From Algivirga pacifica (GTDB taxonomy: Bacteria; Bacteroidota; Bacteroidia; Cytophagales; Flammeovirgaceae), in contig NZ_BAABJX010000001.1 of assembly GCF_039543525.1 (NCBI RefSeq), forward strand, positions 1 to 64,000: a stretch of DNA of 64,000 nucleotides, in the 5' to 3' direction. A model generated the notes under the pieces. It saw only the letters and a list, made by a program, of their open reading frames with translations. It was not told the DNA's origin and made no database searches. This document shows positions 8,987 through 17,573 of the stretch, piece after piece. The position numbers and the translations under genes are program-made. Position 1 is the stretch's first letter; every line of letters starts with the position of its first letter.

Positions 8987-10834
8987 CTATTCTAGATCTC
9001 CTGCTCCCAACCATCGCTGTCTCATTCGTTTTTGTTCATCAGAAACTTCCTCCATTCCCTCCACTACATGCACTCTATGGCGATAAATAGGGCACACCTC
9101 TGCCTTTAATTGCTTTTTTTCTCCACCCCTTAAAACCAATACTGATAGCTGATCTCCTTCTTTTAATCGGCTAACTTCCTCATCCAATACCTGCAGAAAA
9201 TCCTCTCCCTCTAAAGAACGCCCCTGCAACTCCAGTAATATATCTCCCTTCTGGTATCCCATACGTATTCCAGTGCTATCCATCTGCTCTATATCTGTCA
9301 CGTATAACTGTCGTTTCTCATTAAGGTCGACTTCTACATTTCCCAAGGTATAATCCGCTTCTTTAAGCTCCAAAGCAAAACGAACCCCCACTTCTTCCAA
9401 TAGTGCTGTCAAGGGTAAAGGCTCCCCACCTTCCAGGTAACGCTCATAAAACTCCTGAAAATAAGTGACACCACTCTCTTCGATCATCGCGGATATTAAC
9501 TCCTCATCAGTAAACGGGTGATGCTCTCCATAACGATTAATCAGTGCAAAAAGTAGTTCTCTCAGCCCCATCTCACCTTGCGTATATTTTAATAGGGTTA
9601 GATCAATCGCCATACCGATCAAAGCTCCTTTTTCATATACATTGGGATACTGATCTTTATAGGTCGTGAGACATTCCTTGCTCAATACCGTAAAAGGTAA
9701 GCTGTCGTTATAGGTATTATGAGCGGCAATCGCCTTTCGCATCATTCGTTGCAAAAAATCCTCTCCCTCTATCAGTCCCTGATGTACTTGCATATGATGT
9801 GCCAGGTACTCCGTCACTCCCTCATACAGCCATAAGTGACGAGACATTTCAGGCTGATGAAAATTGAAGTAACGGATTTCTTTTGCATGTAGCTTTAAAG
9901 GGGTTAATATATGAAAGAACTCATGAGCGGCAATATCCGTGAGCACCTCTTCCATCAACAACCCTTTATATTCTGGCAAGAAGTAAAAGGAAGAATAATT
10001 ATGTTCCAAGGCTCCACTTAGACCTCCCATAGTAAAATCGCCATTGAAGTAAAAAAGAAAAGCATAACGCTCTACTGGTAATTGCCCTCCTAAATAATCT
10101 TGCTGGGCACGTAACACCTTCTCCAAAATAGGTTGTAGCATCGTAGCTTTTAGCTCCCCATTCGTACTATATACCGCAATCTCTATCTCTGTTCCTTCCC
10201 CCAACATCAATTGCACCGTATCCGCCTTGGCATACAGTATAGGGCTATCGGCCAATTGCCCATAATTTTCGGTTTGAAATAAGTCCCATTCGTCTCGCTC
10301 ATCCTGGTCTTTTAGGGCAGAAGCACCATAGAGTTCCGAGTCATGCCTTACGCTCAACTGATAAGGATACTCCTCATACCCTTCAAAATAACCAAAGAAA
10401 GCAAAAGGGTTGATCACATAGTTCTCCCCTTGGGTGATATTACTGCCAGCCGGTGGGAAAATACCTCCTCCATCCTTGAAGTCCCAGGTATCATTCACCT
10501 GATAGACCACTTCCCGAAGACGACTAGGTTGGGTACATTTCCAGCTATTCTCCCCTACTTTATGCCCTTTTAGGCTTTTTCCTTTCTCATCCAAAAAGCG
10601 TAATCCAACCACAAAACGACCATAATTACCATAAGCATAAGTTCCTGGAACCACTGCAGGTAAGTGAAAAGTTACTTCTTCTTTTTCTTTTAGAGAAGGC
10701 ACCTTTAATCTCACCGTCAAACGATCATTTTTGACCTTATTCAAATCCAGTTCATAGTGATATGAAAACGTTTCTTGCCCCCTTACCTGTACCGACAAAA
10801 ACAACAACATCAACCATAACCCTACCCTATTCAT
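8987..10834 (-). CDS. M61 family metallopeptidase (glycyl aminopeptidase-like)
   Basis: A 615-residue secreted peptidase. An N-terminal signal peptide (LWLMLLFLSVQVRGQ) is followed by the M61 beta-domain, the catalytic zinc motif HEFFH at about residue 302 with the downstream Glu in WLYEGVTEYLAHH, and a C-terminal PDZ module (about 510-590; MGYQKGDILLELQGRSL). This domain order is characteristic of M61 peptidases, which act in the periplasm or outside the cell. The precise cleavage specificity is not visible. It is transcribed alone, divergent from the SPOR-like gene. Confidence 0.9.
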   Translation of the reverse strand: MNRVGLWLMLLFLSVQVRGQETFSYHYELDLNKVKNDRLTVRLKVPSLKEKEEVTFHLPAVVPGTYAYGNYGRFVVGLRFLDEKGKSLKGHKVGENSWKCTQPSRLREVVYQVNDTWDFKDGGGIFPPAGSNITQGENYVINPFAFFGYFEGYEEYPYQLSVRHDSELYGASALKDQDERDEWDLFQTENYGQLADSPILYAKADTVQLMLGEGTEIEIAVYSTNGELKATMLQPILEKVLRAQQDYLGGQLPVERYAFLFYFNGDFTMGGLSGALEHNYSSFYFLPEYKGLLMEEVLTDIAAHEFFHILTPLKLHAKEIRYFNFHQPEMSRHLWLYEGVTEYLAHHMQVHQGLIEGEDFLQRMMRKAIAAHNTYNDSLPFTVLSKECLTTYKDQYPNVYEKGALIGMAIDLTLLKYTQGEMGLRELLFALINRYGEHHPFTDEELISAMIEESGVTYFQEFYERYLEGGEPLPLTALLEEVGVRFALELKEADYTLGNVEVDLNEKRQLYVTDIEQMDSTGIRMGYQKGDILLELQGRSLEGEDFLQVLDEEVSRLKEGDQLSVLVLRGGEKKQLKAEVCPIYRHRVHVVEGMEEVSDEQKRMRQRWLGAGDLE

Positions 10835-11002
10835 AATTCAAACACCCTATTTTAAAACCCTTTATTCTTTTAAATAACATTTTTCTATTTTCCTACTCTA
10901 AGCACTCCTTACGTAGGAAAATTTGTTATTGATCACATTAAATTATATTTTCAAACCCGAGAAGGAATCCCAAAAAGCCAACAGCTAAAATCAATGATCT
11001 TT

Positions 11003-11761
11003 ATGTTAAAAAAGATACACATATTCAAAGCCATTACCGCTGCTATTTTATTGACCAGCACCCCCATTCTTGCGCAAGAACCCATGGAAGGCCCTGTAAC
11101 AGGCGTAGCCATTCCAAGTGGAACTGCTGACACTTACGAGGATGTGGGAAAGATAACCGCTTTCAATTTAAAGAAAAAAGTTCCTATTCTTAGGGAGCAA
11201 AAGCAAAGACTTTTACAGGAAAGAGAGTCACTAATGAATCAGAACAAGCAATTGTCTTCTGAAAACCAATCGCTAATGGAGCGTGTCGTAGAGCTTGAAC
11301 AAAATATTGCTCACTTGGATGCACAACTGACCCAGATGCAACCTAAAGTACAAGCCTATGAGGAAATGCAGGTAGAATTGGCTCGACAAGACTCTCTCAA
11401 AAAGGCGGGTGTACCTGCTCCAGATGATAATAGGTTTTGCGCTAAAAAGCATGGGAAGCTACAGGTTGACCGTTCTTACTTTACAGATCTAAAAAGTCAG
11501 GTAATCTCCAATGGATGGGGACTACAGATTTATTCTTCTCCTAGCTTATGCGATGCTCAAGAAGTTGCACTTCAGTTTGAGGCATCCCACAACTACTGGA
11601 AGACCTATGTCAAGGTAAAAGAAATCGATGGGCAAACCATGTATGCCGTAATTTATGGTTCTCTGAAATACAAAGAACAAGCCCAGTATTACTGTAATCA
11701 ATTTATTAAGAAGGTAGCCAAGACAGAGGGCGAGCTTAATGCATTTTTGGTGCAACACTAA
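11003..11761 (+). CDS. Secreted coiled-coil protein with SPOR-like domain
   Basis: About 252 residues. A signal peptide (ITAAILLTSTPILAQ) is followed by a Gln/Glu/Leu-rich coiled coil (about 65-135; REQKQRLLQERESLMNQNKQ) and a C-terminal module of about 80 residues (GWGLQIYSSPSLCDA to QAQYYCNQFIKKV) with the beta-alpha-beta pattern of SPOR or SPOR-like domains, which bind peptidoglycan stripped of stem peptides. It probably acts in the periplasm at the cell wall. Three Cys in the last domain could form a disulfide. An in-frame ATG 9 bp upstream (10994) is an equally possible start. Specific function unknown. Confidence 0.7.
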   Translation: MLKKIHIFKAITAAILLTSTPILAQEPMEGPVTGVAIPSGTADTYEDVGKITAFNLKKKVPILREQKQRLLQERESLMNQNKQLSSENQSLMERVVELEQNIAHLDAQLTQMQPKVQAYEEMQVELARQDSLKKAGVPAPDDNRFCAKKHGKLQVDRSYFTDLKSQVISNGWGLQIYSSPSLCDAQEVALQFEASHNYWKTYVKVKEIDGQTMYAVIYGSLKYKEQAQYYCNQFIKKVAKTEGELNAFLVQH

Positions 11762-11934
11762 AAAAGATTCCCGCATTCTACTTTTTAGAAAGATTACTTA
11801 TGACAATACAAGGTATATGGCTCTCCATATGCCTTTTTCTATGAAAAGTTCAAAAAAAGAGGAGTTAACTACAATGAGTAATAGGTATTACTCGTTACAA
11901 TTAATGCAACAACCAGCTTACAAATGGGCAGCTT

Positions 11935-12864
11935 ATGGTAATTAAAAAAATACTGGCTCCAAAGTCTCTAAAAGATAAACTATTTGCAGGGTTCTATTTT
12001 TATTCGGCCCTCTCCTTTCTCGTCACATTTCTTATTTTCAATACTTTTCGAGAAATGGAGGATACCGACCGTGCTGCATCTACGATTAATCAACTCTACG
12101 CCTATACGCTTAATATGGCTCATTATGGGGAGCAGTTTCTAGCATACGAAACGACCAATGAGCACTTTTTTAAGACAGGAAGTAGTGATATTCTCAATCA
12201 GCAATTTTCCTATCTCAAAAAGGTAAAGAAGCTCTCTACGGATATTCAATCCTCTAAGGGAAAATGGAAACACTCCTATCAAACAGAATTGGTACAGTTT
12301 GACCAGCTTATCGCTACCTATGAACGAACCTATACCGAAATTATTAAATCCATCAAGTACAAAGGCTTTATGGATTACGGGTTACTCGGTCATATGAAAG
12401 AGCAAATCAATTACTTGGAAGAGTCTTCCTACATCAATAAGGAGTATTTGCTGCTAATGCAGCATCAAGAAAAAGAATACTTGATTCGTGGGAATAAAGA
12501 GCACTTGTACAACACTCGAAGCTATGCCGCTCGTATCAAACGAGAATTGAACCAAAATCCCAATATCTCCATGGGAGAAAAGATTCGACTGACGGAACAT
12601 CTCCGACGCTATAACTCTGCCTTTTTACAAGTTGTAGAAGAAGACTTGAAGGTGGGGTATAAAATGAACAAAGGACTAGTTCCGAGAATACAACAACTTA
12701 CGAAAGATATCGGACACCTCGTAACCGCTATCAACGAGCAAGCCAAGAGTAAGAAGAACGATCTTTATGACAAAGCTCGAGTAGGGGTCGTTACTGCGAC
12801 AACAATCTCTGTCATTTTACTACTGATTCTCAGCGTATCCTTCAATATTATCTTAAAGAGGTAA
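11935..12864 (+). CDS. Two-TM sensor-like protein ending at the TM2/HAMP boundary (possibly truncated)
   Basis: 309 residues: TM1 (about 17-38), a mostly helical periplasmic domain of about 240 residues resembling the four-helix-bundle or helical-bimodular sensor domains of chemoreceptors and histidine kinases, and TM2 (about 283-305) ending FNIILKR. In such receptors a HAMP domain and an output domain start exactly here; instead the next codon is TAA inside the heptamer array 12856-12939. The array, read in this frame, therefore supplies the stop. No HAMP, MCP or kinase coding follows on this strand. It is either a receptor decapitated by array expansion or a short accessory sensor. The ligand is unknown. 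Confidence 0.7.
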   Translation: MVIKKILAPKSLKDKLFAGFYFYSALSFLVTFLIFNTFREMEDTDRAASTINQLYAYTLNMAHYGEQFLAYETTNEHFFKTGSSDILNQQFSYLKKVKKLSTDIQSSKGKWKHSYQTELVQFDQLIATYERTYTEIIKSIKYKGFMDYGLLGHMKEQINYLEESSYINKEYLLLMQHQEKEYLIRGNKEHLYNTRSYAARIKRELNQNPNISMGEKIRLTEHLRRYNSAFLQVVEEDLKVGYKMNKGLVPRIQQLTKDIGHLVTAINEQAKSKKNDLYDKARVGVVTATTISVILLLILSVSFNIILKR

Positions 12865-12995
12865 GAGGTAAGAGGTAAGAGGTAAGAGGTAAGAGGTAAG
12901 AGGTAAGAGGTAAGAGGTAAGAGGTAAGAGGTAAGAGGTAAATTACTTTATATCTTTTACTTTTTACCTTTTACCTCTTACTTTATACCTTTTAC
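12856..12995. repeat. Period-7 array with complementary period-7 arm between convergent genes
   Basis: Twelve exact AAGAGGT heptamers (12856-12939) are followed by a 14-bp AT-rich loop and six complementary-type units (CTTTTAC, TTTTTAC, CTCTTAC; 12954-12995). The stop TAA of the upstream sensor gene (12862-12864) and the stop TAA of the converging EamA gene (12992-12994, minus strand) both lie inside the period-7 sequence. Confidence 0.95.
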
Positions 12996-13921
12996 CCCCT
13001 TTTATTTCCAAAAATCTTTTTTGCTAGTGGAGGTGCAGTCAAGGAAGCAATGATGATTAAGGCTCCTGCATAAAAGTATACATCCATTACTTCTTGTTCT
13101 CCAAACAATAGTAAAGCGGCTACTCCTCCATATATGGGTGATAAATTGTGAGCGATAGACACCTGAAAAGGTGTTAAGCTACTCATCACTTTAATAATCG
13201 ACGAAAATGCAATAATGGAGAATATAATGGCCAATACAACGACCAAAATACAATCTGTCAATGTAGGCACACTCCACAGCTCCTCTCCCGTGTTCAGGTA
13301 ATTTTGGAATAAGGGTATCACCAAGATGGTTCCTATCCAAGCCCCTAGCATCTGATAGAAAGTAATTACTCGATGATGATATTCCTTGGAATACTTACTG
13401 CTCACTACGGTCACCAAAGCCGCAAAAAAGGCTGCTAATATCGCCATGACCATTCCCTCACTATAAGCAAAGCTGGAACTGAAAATCATATACACACCAA
13501 AGATCGCATTGAGTCCCATCATGATTTCATTGAAACGCAAATGGCGTAATCCCAAAAAGGGTGCGATCAAACTCACCCATAGCGGAGTAGTTGCTACTCC
13601 AACCAAGGCTACCGATGCATTACCAATCTTAGCGGCAATCACAAAGAAGATCCAATAAAAGGAGGTCATAACTCCTGTAAACAGCAACTCTAGTATACTA
13701 GACCACGGCAATCGAAAATGCAGCCGCTGTCGATAGATCAATATACCAAGTGTGGTAAAAGCGATAAACGTACGAATAAATACGATCTGTACAGAAGATA
13801 GTGAAATAAAGATATTGATACTGGGAATAAAACTATTCAGAAAGATCCAGAAGTGTAACTCCACCAGATGTCTATACTCTTCCTTGATCCCTTGTTTGTG
13901 TATTAGTTGTAAAAAGCGCAC
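12992..13921 (-). CDS. EamA-family (DMT superfamily) permease
   Basis: A 309-residue inner-membrane protein with about ten hydrophobic helices arranged as two EamA repeats. A typical motif is FYWIFFVIAAKIGNASVALV near the first repeat end, and SSLTPFQVSIAHNLSPIYGG plays the same part in the second. The family exports amino acids, purines or other metabolites; substrate not predictable. The start is GTG with an SD-like GGAG upstream. The last codons and the stop fall inside the heptamer arm at 12954-12995. Confidence 0.85.
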   Translation of the reverse strand: MRFLQLIHKQGIKEEYRHLVELHFWIFLNSFIPSINIFISLSSVQIVFIRTFIAFTTLGILIYRQRLHFRLPWSSILELLFTGVMTSFYWIFFVIAAKIGNASVALVGVATTPLWVSLIAPFLGLRHLRFNEIMMGLNAIFGVYMIFSSSFAYSEGMVMAILAAFFAALVTVVSSKYSKEYHHRVITFYQMLGAWIGTILVIPLFQNYLNTGEELWSVPTLTDCILVVVLAIIFSIIAFSSIIKVMSSLTPFQVSIAHNLSPIYGGVAALLLFGEQEVMDVYFYAGALIIIASLTAPPLAKKIFGNKRG

Positions 13922-14169
13922 CGATTCTCCGTTGATTAATATGGTTTAGTAATTTTAATCTTAGAAAGACGTCCTATATAAAAAATAAATCCCATTCCTT
14001 TTCTAATTTTGAGACTCATTATGATTATCCAAAATCTCACAAGATAACACTTGATTGGTATGGGTATTGACATACCTATACTCCATTTTGTCTTTATTAC
14101 AAAAACGGATAAGCACAAAAATAGGTATTTTAATTCAGGTATTTTTACCAAAAATTATTCCAGTAATTT

Positions 14170-14655
14170 ATGAAAAAAAACATTACTTCAGCGATTGTAG
14201 CACTTTTTGCTATCTTATTTATGACAGGTTGTGGTATCGACCTTGATGTTGTACGAGGAGACCTTACCTTCTTTGCCAATGACTCTGCCGGAAATAGTGG
14301 AGGGATTATTTCTATCATTATTGAAGATATAGACACTCAAGATACGGTAGAGGAAGGAGAGCTTACGCAAAGCTCAACAGGACAAGGTATTGATTGCGAC
14401 ACCCCTTCTTCAGAAAGTGTGTTCAGTACTTCCCTTCCAGAAGGACAGTATATTATCAGAGCATTTGAAAGAGATTTTGATGGTGTAGACGGAGGAGTAT
14501 TTACTCCACTAGATGGGCAAACCTTTGAGGTAAGAGGAGAAACTTGTTATCGTATCGAACTTGGTGTAGATGAGGGCTTTGACAATGCTCGCCTTGCTGG
14601 AGGCGTACGTCCAATGATGATCAAGAATGTGACGATTATGAGCACTTCTAAATAG
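14170..14655 (+). CDS. Small lipoprotein of unknown function
   Basis: 161 residues. The signal peptide ends in lipobox LFMTGC. The mature protein is acidic and beta-rich with a pair of Cys (IDCDTP and ETCYRIEL) that could be a disulfide, and contains a repeated LPEGQYIIRAFERD pattern like Bacteroidota carboxypeptidase-regulatory or transthyretin-like folds. I do not recognise a family. It stands alone and converges on the TrpF-like gene; the 151-bp gap between their stops is entirely inverted repeat. Confidence 0.75.
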   Translation: MKKNITSAIVALFAILFMTGCGIDLDVVRGDLTFFANDSAGNSGGIISIIIEDIDTQDTVEEGELTQSSTGQGIDCDTPSSESVFSTSLPEGQYIIRAFERDFDGVDGGVFTPLDGQTFEVRGETCYRIELGVDEGFDNARLAGGVRPMMIKNVTIMSTSK

Positions 14656-14806
14656 TGATGTTGAATCGTTGAATCGTTGAATTTCACCTTCGGTGCGTTG
14701 ATTCGAGTTGAATCGTTGTCTGACTTTCATTTTAAGCTCAATCAACCGTTCAACTCGAATCAACGATTCAACTCACCGAAGGTGAAATTCAACGATTCAA
14801 CATCAT
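14656..14806. repeat. Mini-hairpin cassette inverted repeat filling a convergent gap
   Basis: GTTGAATC words (period 8), then CACCTTCGGTG, GTTGATTCGAGTTGAATC, an AT-rich centre, and the complementary CAACTCGAATC, CACCGAAGGTG and GATTCAAC. The element starts 5 nt after the lipoprotein stop and ends 3 nt before the stop of the TrpF-like gene, so the whole gap is one long hairpin. Confidence 0.9.
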
Positions 14807-15427
14807 TTAAGAGGCAAATTCATCCGTATCAATCGCCTCCAAAACATCTGCCAAGGCATCAAAATCATTCAAGCCAGTTTTGATTTCTACCCCTCCTTGC
14901 AATCCAATACCTTCCGGATGAACGGCATCCAATACCTCATTGACATTATCTGCATTCAGACCAAAACCAATAAAGACTTTATAGTCCTTTGCCAAGTCTG
15001 CAAGCTGTTGTTTTTGCTCAGCAGTGATTTCCTCACTTTCTGCAGTCAACAAGAAAAACGCCACTGTTGCACTATGCTCGGCCAAAAGTGTCTTTACTTC
15101 CTCTACCGATAAGGTGGCTACATCCACAGAAAGAATCAATGGTTTTTCATATTTCTTTAATGCTGGCAGCAGGGTCACATTATTGGTCTGTAGATAATCA
15201 ATGGCTTCATACGCTGCAAGATCAATAATCGAACTTTCATTTAACTGCCCTACAAACTGGACTCCTGCAAGCCAACCTGCAATCTCTTTAAATACCTCCG
15301 CACTGATATGGTGAGGGTGCCCTGCGTCCAAAGGGAAACCAATCATGTCTACCCCCATACCGGCACAGTATCTACCGTCATGCAAATTATTTACCTCACT
15401 AACAATTACTCTGGTTTTTAAGGCCAT
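14807..15427 (-). CDS. Phosphoribosylanthranilate isomerase-like (TrpF-like) protein lacking catalytic Cys
   Basis: 206 residues, the usual TrpF length, with a (beta/alpha)8-compatible pattern. Family traces are VNNLHDGRYCAGMGVDMIGF near the N-terminus and the C-terminal phosphate-binding segment LQGGVEIKTGLNDFDALADV. The usual KICG at strand 1, which holds the catalytic Cys, is VSEV here, and the LLDS..GGTG region is not evident. It may have a different substrate or be non-enzymatic; no other trp gene is nearby. Confidence in the fold family is moderate and in PRAI activity low. Confidence 0.6.
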   Translation of the reverse strand: MALKTRVIVSEVNNLHDGRYCAGMGVDMIGFPLDAGHPHHISAEVFKEIAGWLAGVQFVGQLNESSIIDLAAYEAIDYLQTNNVTLLPALKKYEKPLILSVDVATLSVEEVKTLLAEHSATVAFFLLTAESEEITAEQKQQLADLAKDYKVFIGFGLNADNVNEVLDAVHPEGIGLQGGVEIKTGLNDFDALADVLEAIDTDEFAS

Positions 15428-15757
15428 AACTCCTGCTTATTATATTGAATCTTTAAATTTCGTTTTCTATTCTTTTTGGAGAATGAATACAAGTACCCCT
15501 TGCTCAAACTCTATCTGGAACCTTACAAAACTGATAATAAATCTTACAATTGTCAATATAAGTAAGTACTCTGAAACCTTTTGCTCCCTAACATCCGTTA
15601 ATTACATCGTTTAGATTTATCTATAACGATATAAATAATAAGCATAGCGGGATATACTCCGAGATGCTACCTTTGTAAGGTCATCAAAGTAAAAGCCCGT
15701 ACGGCTAGTGACATCGCAATAGATCATATATTCAAATACTTTATAAATATTATAGAT
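15428..15757. other. 330-bp gap upstream of thioredoxin-like gene
   Basis: The gap is AT-rich and non-coding. A TACCTTTG -7-like box is at 15668-15675, about 80 bp before the thioredoxin start, without a clear -33 TTG. No repeat element is seen here, unlike most gaps of this size in the window. Confidence 0.4.
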
Positions 15758-16072
15758 ATGGCTTACGTAGAAACAAACGATCAAGGGTTCAAAAATGAAG
15801 TTGAAAGCAACGAAAAAGTAATGGTGAAATTCTATGCAGGTTGGTGCGGGAGCTGTAAGCTTTTTAAAGGAAAATACCGCAGAATCTCTGAAGACGAGCA
15901 ATACAATGGTGTAAAGTTTTTGTATATCAACGCAGAGGAGAACCCTGAAGCACGTAAAGCTGCAGGTGTGACCAACTTACCATTCTTTGCAACCTTCAAA
16001 AATGGCTCATTGGTAGCTGCCAATGCAACCAATAAAGAAGATGTTGTACGTGATATGATTACTGCCCTTTAA
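15758..16072 (+). CDS. Thioredoxin-like protein (WCGSC active site)
   Basis: 104 residues covering a single cytoplasmic thioredoxin fold without signal peptide. The active site is WCGSC (Cys30, Cys33) in FYAGWCGSCKLF, and the cis-Pro loop is TNLPFFATF. The CGSC dipeptide differs from the CGPC of classical Trx, which usually shifts redox potential. It likely reduces disulfides or peroxiredoxins. It has its own strong terminator immediately downstream, so it is monocistronic. Confidence 0.9.
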   Translation: MAYVETNDQGFKNEVESNEKVMVKFYAGWCGSCKLFKGKYRRISEDEQYNGVKFLYINAEENPEARKAAGVTNLPFFATFKNGSLVAANATNKEDVVRDMITAL

Positions 16073-16166
16073 TGGTATTAAATTACCTGAAACATACTAT
16101 TTATCCCTATATTAAGGGGGTATAAATACCAAATTAAGTGTATTGAAATAGTGATATTTCAAATTA

Positions 16167-16200
16167 ACCGAAGGTTCATCCGTAACCTTCGGTTTTTTTT
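16167..16200 (+). terminator. Intrinsic terminator of the thioredoxin-like gene
   Basis: Perfect stem ACCGAAGGTT / AACCTTCGGT with a 7-nt loop followed by eight or more T. It lies about 95 nt after the stop codon. Confidence 0.93.
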
Positions 16201-16598
16201 TATATTTTCACGTCTTTGTTACATACGTATTACCTCTGAGAGGCATGAGAACACCTCGTCCTCCTATAAAAGAACTAATATTTTACATAAAATAATGGTT
16301 TAAACATTAAGCTTTCTGATAGAAACAAAGACACTACTTCCAAATGCATAAAGGCACAGAAGCTTATGGGTAATGGTTATTAATCATTTATCCTTCTTCC
16401 TTAGACCATTTGAACATAACACTTAACTATAGCAATCAATCCATTAGATTCAAGACACTATCCGAGACACCGTTTAATACCTTTAAGATTATTTTACGAA
16501 CAAAATCAACACCTGTGAGTTAGTTCAATCTATATTAATTTTACGAGAAGTAGTATTAATACGACAAGCAACTCATTAGTTATTAGAAATAAAATATC
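16201..16598. other. Gap between thioredoxin terminator and hisE, with a dispersed repeat
   Basis: No ORF is supported. Bases 16332-16431 are a copy of an intergenic element also present at 36194-36305: both contain ACTACTTCCAAATG, TTATCCTTCTTCCTTA and TAACACTTAACTATA in the same order and spacing. The remainder is AT-rich leader of hisE. Confidence 0.65.
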
Positions 16599-16898
16599 AT
16601 GAAAAACGAGCAAACACTACTATTTTTAAGTCAACTAGAAGAAATTATTAAGGATCGTCACGATAACCCTTCAGAAAAATCTTATACCAGTAGTCTTTTT
16701 GAAAAAGGAATTAATAAGGTAGCACAAAAGGTAGGAGAAGAAGCTGTGGAAGTAGTGATTGAAGCAATGGACGATAACATGGATTTGTTCCTTAATGAGT
16801 CTGCAGATTTGCTATATCATTACCTTATCTTACTTAGAGCAAAAGGGGTGGAACTTGCTGATGTTGTTGAAGTTCTAGCTGAGCGACATAAGAAATAA
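16599..16898 (+). CDS. hisE: Phosphoribosyl-ATP pyrophosphatase HisE (stand-alone)
   Basis: 99 residues, the size of a monofunctional HisE. The MazG-like alpha-helical fold is shown by KVGEEAVEVVIEAMDDN and NESADLLYHYLILLRAKG, which contain the Mg2+-binding acidic pattern EExxE...ExxD. It hydrolyses phosphoribosyl-ATP to phosphoribosyl-AMP plus PPi in histidine synthesis. No his operon surrounds it, which is unusual because many Bacteroidota have a fused HisIE in the operon. The next gene (response regulator) is 84 bp away on the same strand. Confidence 0.9.
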   Translation: MKNEQTLLFLSQLEEIIKDRHDNPSEKSYTSSLFEKGINKVAQKVGEEAVEVVIEAMDDNMDLFLNESADLLYHYLILLRAKGVELADVVEVLAERHKK

Positions 16899-16982
16899 AC
16901 TATTATGTTTTTTTCTTTTAAATCATTATTATTAATACTATAATACTACATAGTACAAACATAATCCAATATTCGATAACCT

Positions 16983-17378
16983 ATGGTCTCTTCTGTTTTA
17001 CTTATCGATGATAATAAAACTGACAACTTTATCAATAAGCGTATTATTGAGCTTGCCGGTTTTGCCCAAAATATATTCGTGAAGCAATCAGCGCAGGAGG
17101 CTCTTACTTTTCTGAAAGAAAATGCCGAAGACCATTCTGATTTACCAAAAATCATTTTTTTAGACATCAACATGCCTGTCATGAATGGCTTTGAGTTTAT
17201 TCAGGCATTTGAAAACTGTCCTGCTGAGGTAAAGAACCATTGTAAAATTGTAGTACTCTCCAGTTCTAATAGCAAAATGGATGTCGATCAAATGAGTAAT
17301 AGTCCTTATGTCATTAAGTATCTAATAAAACCGTTATCCAAGGACTCTTTGGCCTCCTTAGAGGAAAGCATACAATAA
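16983..17378 (+). CDS. Single-domain response regulator (receiver only)
   Basis: 131 residues, one receiver domain and no output domain. Acidic pocket Asp9-Asp10, phospho-acceptor Asp61 in FLDINMP, the Ser cluster VVLSSSNS on strand 4, and Lys116 in IKPL are all present, so it should be phosphorylatable. No histidine kinase is adjacent; it may serve an orphan hybrid kinase, as many CheY-like proteins of this PVMNGFEF type do in Bacteroidota. Same strand as hisE, probably an unrelated unit. Confidence 0.9.
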   Translation: MVSSVLLIDDNKTDNFINKRIIELAGFAQNIFVKQSAQEALTFLKENAEDHSDLPKIIFLDINMPVMNGFEFIQAFENCPAEVKNHCKIVVLSSSNSKMDVDQMSNSPYVIKYLIKPLSKDSLASLEESIQ

Positions 17379-17573
17379 TCTTTCCTATTCTAACAGAGCT
17401 ATTTATACTTTTTTATTAAGAAGTTTCGTTATAACAACTAAATATAATTTTGTGAATTCCCTGAATAAGTCAACACTTATTCTATCTCAACGTATTCACT
17501 AAATGAACGGATTGGTGCTACATACCTTCATGATAATATACCTATGGTTGCTTTGCTAAAAAAAACATCAGAA

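Noticed and set aside
11739..11945. 68-codon frame between the SPOR-like and sensor genes
   Set aside because: It starts inside the SPOR gene and overlaps the sensor start; no conserved pattern and no RBS.
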